Assembly (NCBI RefSeq): GCF_035582795.1
Contig: NC_134366.1
Span: forward strand, 136,734,756 to 136,798,755
Direction: 5' to 3'
From: Mycteria americana
Lineage: Eukaryota > Chordata > Aves > Ciconiiformes > Ciconiidae
Length of the DNA stretch: 64,000 nucleotides
The notes under the pieces were generated by a model that worked only from the letters and a program-made list of their open reading frames with translations, did not search any database and was not told the DNA's origin. Of this stretch, positions 59,255 through 64,000 are shown one piece after another (within the stretch, counting starts at the first letter, position 1; every line of letters begins with the position of its first letter). The position numbers and the translations under genes are program-made.

Positions 59255-59835
59255 AATCATGGGATAGCATTGACACCTCCCGCCTCCATCACACGCTCAT
59301 CCAACCATTCTGCTCTCACACCACTCCCGCATACCCGCATGACTCTCCTCAGCAGGAAGAAACACAGGCTTGCCTTACACCCGCATTGCCCACAACCTCT
59401 CAGGCCCACACCACCTGACCAGGGCAGACCCACCCGTGGTGGCTCGCTCCAAGCGAGCGTCCAGAGCAGAACGTACAATCGTCATGGTGAGGAAGGGACA
59501 ACTGCATGCCAGGAGGTCACTGCATAGGGCAGGGTGACGATCACGTCCAGTGAGTGCCAGGCAGGTCCAGACTGACAAGCCAGGGATGAAGTCAAGACAG
59601 AAGATCTGTCTGCACGTCAGCGTCTGTATCAAGGGTCACTGCGGCTGGACATCTCCGTGGCCGGGGCCATGGCTGAGCTAGAGACCAGGACTCCTAGCAT
59701 GTAGCTCGGAAGGAGAGTGAAGGCCTAGGCAGGGCTGAACACACATACAGCTCCTGGACCCATGGGTGGAGGTGGAGGCCCCACACGAGGCTGGTCAGGG
59801 CCAGTCAGGCCTATTAGGGCTCTCAGGGCCCGGAC

Positions 59836-59901
59836 GAGACGTAAGGGTAGCCATGCAAGGGAGCCTGCAGTCCTCTGCTCCACCAGCAGAGCTACTGATG
59901 G
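59836..59901 (-). pseudogene. tRNA-Tyr relic (GCA), unit 7
   Basis: Same truncated relic as at 40391-40456. Confidence 0.83.
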
Positions 59902-60634
59902 ACTGGCAGGGCCCCCTCCCAGCTCTGCCTCCATGACAGAGCAGTCAAAGAAATCAGCTTGGATGAGACCTCAGGACATCTCTACTCAAACCTCCTCCAA
60001 GCAGCCTGAGCTTGGGGATCACAGCAGCTTGCTCAAAGCTTCATCCAGTCGGCTCGTGCCAGCCTCCAAGCATGGAGACTGCAGAGCACTCCGGGGCACC
60101 CTTCTTCTCCTGCCTGCCTGGCGTGAGGGGAGAACAAATTGAACCCGCCCTGCTTCAGTTGTGGGCCGTTGCTTCTCATGCCTCTGGCAATCACCACAGT
60201 AAAAGGCCTATACCTGTTGAATCAATAATCTCCTGACAGGCGTTGGAAAGCTGCTGCTTAGCTCCCCCAAAGCCCTCTCTTCTCCAGGCTCTGGACAAGC
60301 CCACATTCACTGACATCTCCTCACGGGGCAAATGCGCCTGCTCCCAACCGTCACGGTGGCCTTGTTCCGAGGTCACTGCACTTGGTCAACGTCTGTCTTC
60401 TACACAGAGGCCCGAAGCCGGCCGTGTTCTTCGAGATGCCATCAGTCAAGCGCTGAGTAAAGGTGCTGAGTAAAATCCCATCCCTCGATCCAGGGCCCGG
60501 GCTGCCCTTGGTGCAGCCCTGGATGCTGTCCTTTTCTGTGCGGCCCAGGTGCACCGCGAGCTCCCCACAGCCCCCAGAGAACAGAGGGCCCCAGGCAGAG
60601 GGCCCTGTGTCCCGGCAAGGGGAGTGAAAAGCAT

Positions 60635-60707
60635 TGGAGAATGCAGGCATCGATCCTGCTGCCTCTCGCATGCTAAGCGAGCGCTCTACCACTTGAGCTA
60701 ATTCCCC
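60635..60707 (-). tRNA. tRNA-Ala(AGC), cassette X
   Basis: X-type gene (A51-T63, C40). Confidence 0.95.
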
Positions 60708-61036
60708 AGCCCACGGCCTCTGCCTGAGGTCCCCTCCCCTCCCAGGCCCCCACCCCTGACCCAGGATGCCCTGCACCCAAAGCCTGAGCCTCCCAACAGC
60801 CTCGCTCTCACACCCCCACCCACTCACCCACTCACCTTCCTGCTGGGGGCGACCCCTGACAACCTCGGTGCTCAGGACCACCATCCCCTGCCCAGGGTTC
60901 ACCTGAAACTGCCTTGGCTGGTCTTCTCCCCACCTTAGGCAAGAGTTCAACGCTGGGCAGCCCTTGAAGGGGAGCCACCCGGGCAGGGCCAAAAGGCAGA
61001 GGTGCCGCAGGGTCTGGGCCAGAGCCAAAAGGGCAC

Positions 61037-61125
61037 TCCTTCGAGCCGGAGTTGAACCAGCGACCTAAGGATGGCCGTGCAAGGGAGCCTACAGTCCTCC
61101 GCTCTACCAGCTGAGCTATCGAAGG
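61037..61125 (-). tRNA. tRNA-Tyr(GTA) at an X/X recombination junction
   Basis: Gene identical to the reference. The left flank is the type normally seen before a Y tRNA-Tyr (GGCAGAGGTGCC), while the right flank is the X type (GGGATAGC), so exchange occurred between 61000 and 61134, across this gene. Confidence 0.95.
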
Positions 61126-61706
61126 AATCATGGGATAGCATTGACACCTCCCGCCTCCATCACACACTCATCCAACCATTCTGCTCTCACACCACTCCCG
61201 CATACCCGCATGACTCTCCTCAGCAGGAAGAAACACAGGCTTGCCTTACACCCGCATTGCCCACAACCTCTCAGGCCCACACCACCTGACCAGGGCAGAC
61301 CCACCCGTGGTGGCTCGCTCCAAGCGAGCGTCCAGAGCAGAACGTACAATCGTCATGGTGAGGAAGGGACAACTGCATGCCAGGAGGTCACTGCATAGGG
61401 CAGGGTGACGATCACGTCCAGTGAGTGCCAGGCAGGTCCAGACTGACAAGCCAGGGATGAAGTCAAGACAGAAGATCTGTCTGCACGTCAGCGTCTGTAT
61501 CAAGGGTCACTGCGGCTGGACATCTCCGTGGCCGGGGCCATGGCTGAGCTAGAGACCAGGACTCCTAGCATGTAGCTCGGAAGGAGAGTGAAGGCCTAGG
61601 CAGGGCTGAACACACATACAGCTCCTGGACCCATGGGTGGAGGTGGAGGCCCCACACGAGGCTGGTCAGGGCCAGTCAGGCCTATTAGGGCTCTCAGGGC
61701 CCGGAC

Positions 61707-61772
61707 GAGACGTAAGGGTAGCCATGCAAGGGAGCCTGCAGTCCTCTGCTCCACCAGCAGAGCTACTGATGG
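61707..61772 (-). pseudogene. tRNA-Tyr relic (GCA), unit 8
   Basis: Same truncated relic as at 40391-40456. Confidence 0.83.
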
Positions 61773-62505
61773 ACTGGCAGGGCCCCCTCCCAGCTCTGCC
61801 TCCATGACAGAGCAGTCAAAGAAATCAGCTTGGATGAGACCTCAGGACACCTCTACTCAAACCTCCTCCAAGCAGCCTGAGCTTGGGGATCACAGCAGCT
61901 TGCTCAAAGCTTCATCCAGTCGGCTCGTGCCAGCCTCCAAGCATGGAGACTGCAGAGCACTCCGGGGCACCCTTCTTCTCCTGCCTGCCTGGCGTGAGGG
62001 GAGAACAAATTGAACCCGCCCTGCTTCAGTTGTGGGCCGTTGCTTCTCATGCCTCTGGCAATCACCACAGTAAAAGGCCTATACCTGTTGAATCAATAAT
62101 CTCCTGACAGGCGTTGGAAAGCTGCTGCTTAGCTCCCCCAAAGCCCTCTCTTCTCCAGGCTCTGGACAAGCCCACATTCACTGACATCTCCTCACGGGGC
62201 AAATGCGCCTGCTCCCAACCGTCACGGTGGCCTTGTTCCGAGGTCACTGCACTTGGTCAACGTCTGTCTTCTACACAGAGGCCCGAAGCCGGCCGTGTTC
62301 TTCGAGATGCCATCAGTCAAGCGCTGAGTAAAGGTGCTGAGTAAAATCCCATCCCTCGATCCAGGGCCCGGGCTGCCCTTGGTGCAGCCCTGGATGCTGT
62401 CCTTTTCTGTGCGGCCCAGGTGCACCGCGAGCTCCCCACAGCCCCCAGAGAACAGAGGGCCCCAGGCAGAGGGCCCTGTGTCCCGGCAAGGGGAGTGAAA
62501 AGCAT

Positions 62506-62578
62506 TGGAGAATGCAGGCATCGATCCTGCTGCCTCTCGCATGCTAAGCGAGCGCTCTACCACTTGAGCTAATTCCCC
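62506..62578 (-). tRNA. tRNA-Ala(AGC), cassette X
   Basis: X-type gene (A51-T63, C40). Confidence 0.95.
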
Positions 62579-62907
62579 AGCCCACGGCCTCTGCCTGAGG
62601 TCCCCTCCCCTCCCAGGCCCCCACCCCTGACCCAGGATGCCCTGCACCCAAAGCCTGAGCCTCCCAACAGCCTCGCTCTCACACCCCCACCCACTCACCC
62701 ACTCACCTTCCTGCTGGGGGCGACCCCTGACAACCTCGGTGCTCAGGACCACCATCCCCTGCCCAGGGTTCACCTGAAACTGCCTTGGCTGGTCTTCTCC
62801 CCACCTTAGGCAAGAGTTCAACGCTGGGCAGCCCTTGAAGGGGAGCCACCCGGGCAGGGCCAAAAGGCAGAGGTGCCGCAGGGTCTGGGCCAGAGCCAAA
62901 AGGGCAC

Positions 62908-62996
62908 TCCTTCGAGCCGGAGTTGAACCAGCGACCTAAGGATGGCCGTGCAAGGGAGCCTACAGTCCTCCGCTCTACCAGCTGAGCTATCGAAGG
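62908..62996 (-). tRNA. tRNA-Tyr(GTA) with 16-nt intron, cassette Y
   Basis: Identical to the reference gene. Confidence 0.96.
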
Positions 62997-63741
62997 AATC
63001 ATGGGGCCCTGCCCCTTACCTCGCCCATCACACACTCATCCGACACTTCTCCACGCAAAGCGCAGAATGACGCCTCTACTCCAACACCACGCTTCAAACA
63101 GCCCCAGCTCCAACATCACACCACCTTGCTCAACCCTTTAGCCCATCAAATCATGCAGACCCCCAAACAGAAGAACTCCAACAGGCTCCCTGGACGTCAT
63201 CTTCTACAGCTGCACTCTCCTCAGGGCCAAAAAAAGCTTACCCGTATCCACCTGCATTCATCTTGATCCAATTTCACTGTGCTGTCTTTTGCCCTCTGCT
63301 CAAGCACCAGACAAAAGGACAGCATTTCCTCTGCTCACTGACCGCCTCCTAAGTGCTGGAAGGTCCTGCGTAAGGCCTCTGAACTTCGCTTTCTCCAGGC
63401 TGAACATGCTCAGTGTCCTCAGCCCATCCTCACACAGAAACCCCTCCATTCCCTGAGCTTCGTGGTGGCCCTCCACTGAAGCGCCTCCACTTCATTCATG
63501 TCTCTCCTGTACAGGGGAGCTCACAGCTGGACACAGGACTTGAGATGACATTTGACGTCTGTCAAGCAAAGAGGGAGAAAAGAAGGTCCCCTGTTAAACT
63601 GCCCACGCTGCTCTTGTAACAACCCCAGGATGTTGTCCTACCCTTTGCTGTCTGGGTGCACTGCGAGCTCCCCACAGCCCCCCAAAGGACACGGGCCCCA
63701 GGCAAAGGGCCCTGTGTCCCGGCAAGGGGAGTGAAAAGCAT

Positions 63742-63814
63742 TGGAGAATGCGGGCATCGATCCCGCTGCCTCTCACATGCTAAGCGAGCGCTCTACCACT
63801 TGAGCTAATTCCCC
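63742..63814 (-). tRNA. tRNA-Ala(AGC), cassette Y
   Basis: Y-type gene (G51-C63, T40), the last tRNA before the window ends. Confidence 0.95.
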
Positions 63815-64000
63815 AGCCCACGGCCTCTGCCTGAGGTCCCCTCCCCTCCCAGGCACCCACCCCTGACCCAGGATGCCCTGCACCCAAAGCCTGCGCCTCC
63901 CATCGGCCTCGCTCTCACACCCCCACCCACTCACCCACTCACTTTCCTGCTGGAGGCGACCCCTCTGACAAAACCAGAACTCAGGGTCAAGTCACTTGGG

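Larger units (their letters stand above)
59166..61036. repeat. Array unit 7, cassette X only (1871 bp)
   Basis: A full cassette X followed directly by another X, with no Y between. The junction is at the tRNA-Tyr at 61037. Confidence 0.95.
39225..64000. repeat. Tandem tRNA-Tyr/tRNA-Ala gene array, main period 3447 bp
   Basis: Long, nearly identical tandem repeat that continues past the window end. Unit starts, set at the tRNA-Tyr that opens cassette X, are 39721, 43167, 46614, 50061, 53508, 56955, 59166 and 61037. Spacings are 3446, four of 3447, then 2211 and 1871. A full unit is cassette X (1871 bp) plus cassette Y (1576 bp), each with a tRNA-Tyr and a tRNA-Ala on the minus strand. X and Y share the tRNA genes and their flanks but have different spacers, so the unit is an internal dimer that was then amplified. 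Copies differ by only a few single-base changes per unit, meaning recent amplification or ongoing homogenisation. Unit-specific changes argue against a simple assembly duplication. Confidence 0.97.
61037..64000. repeat. Array unit 8 (X plus partial Y, cut by window end)
   Basis: Cassette X to 62907, then Y from 62908 to the window end, 2964 bp of an expected 3447. The array clearly continues. Shares 'cacacActc' with unit 4 and 'acaCctctactc' with unit 6. Confidence 0.95.

Noticed and set aside
39225-64000. tRNA-derived SINE family
   Set aside because: Spacing is strictly tandem at fixed period, there are no poly-A tails or target duplications, and the tRNA genes have mature-like 3' ends followed by terminators.
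39225-64000. CRISPR array or other prokaryotic system
   Set aside because: Repeat length, tRNA content and the vertebrate gene context exclude it.
39225-64000. Pure assembly artefact (same reads repeated)
   Set aside because: Not excluded, but units carry private and shared single-base differences, a one-base length difference and two distinct recombinant units, which simple duplication by an assembler would not make.

Overview
The window is vertebrate, almost certainly avian, nuclear DNA. CR1 LINE fragments with open ORF2 tails, bird-type endogenous retrovirus LTRs, a CpG-island promoter and long AT-rich non-coding stretches all point to a bird. Two host genes can be recognised by a single coding exon each. 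The first coding exon of PDE7A (cAMP phosphodiesterase 7A, PDE7A1-type start) is on the minus strand at 12395-12532, inside a CpG island of about 12.08-13.8 kb. The first coding exon of a cysteine-string-protein gene, best matched to DNAJC5B, is on the plus strand at 36879-36985. As I remember it, these two genes are divergent neighbours on human 8q13 (order MTFR1-PDE7A-DNAJC5B-TRIM55-CRH), so the context supports both calls.

Layout: 1-12.39 kb is PDE7A intron 1 with no further exon seen. A hydrophobic reading frame followed by a phase-0 splice donor near 11.99-12.05 kb may be an alternative first exon. 12.08-13.8 kb is the CpG island. 13.9-36.85 kb is intergenic and holds an open CR1 tail (16.78-17.47 kb), a solo LTR with a perfect 5-bp target duplication (21364-21958), a CR1 split by a second LTR of the same family (28.71-29.79 kb), and a composite of three pieces of another LTR family (31484-33655). 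36.85-39.2 kb is the DNAJC5B exon and the start of its intron.

The striking part is 39.2-64 kb, a high-copy, near-identical tandem array of tRNA genes that runs off the right end of the window. The main period is 3447 bp (3446 in the first unit). Each full unit is a dimer of two cassettes: X (1871 bp) and Y (1576 bp). Each cassette carries one tRNA-Tyr(GTA) with a 16-nt intron and one tRNA-Ala(AGC), all on the minus strand and all followed by T-run Pol III terminators. X also holds a truncated tRNA-Tyr relic with a GCA anticodon. Both cassettes carry old CR1 pieces that were amplified with the tRNAs. In total I count 14 tRNA-Tyr, 15 tRNA-Ala (one visibly decayed, anticodon CGC) and 8 tRNA-Tyr relics. 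Two units (2211 and 1871 bp) are recombinants whose breakpoints fall at the tRNA-Ala and tRNA-Tyr genes, so the array is being reshaped by unequal exchange with the tRNA genes as homology. The array lies downstream of the DNAJC5B first coding exon and antisense to the gene. No later DNAJC5B exon is visible before the window ends, so the array probably sits inside an intron.
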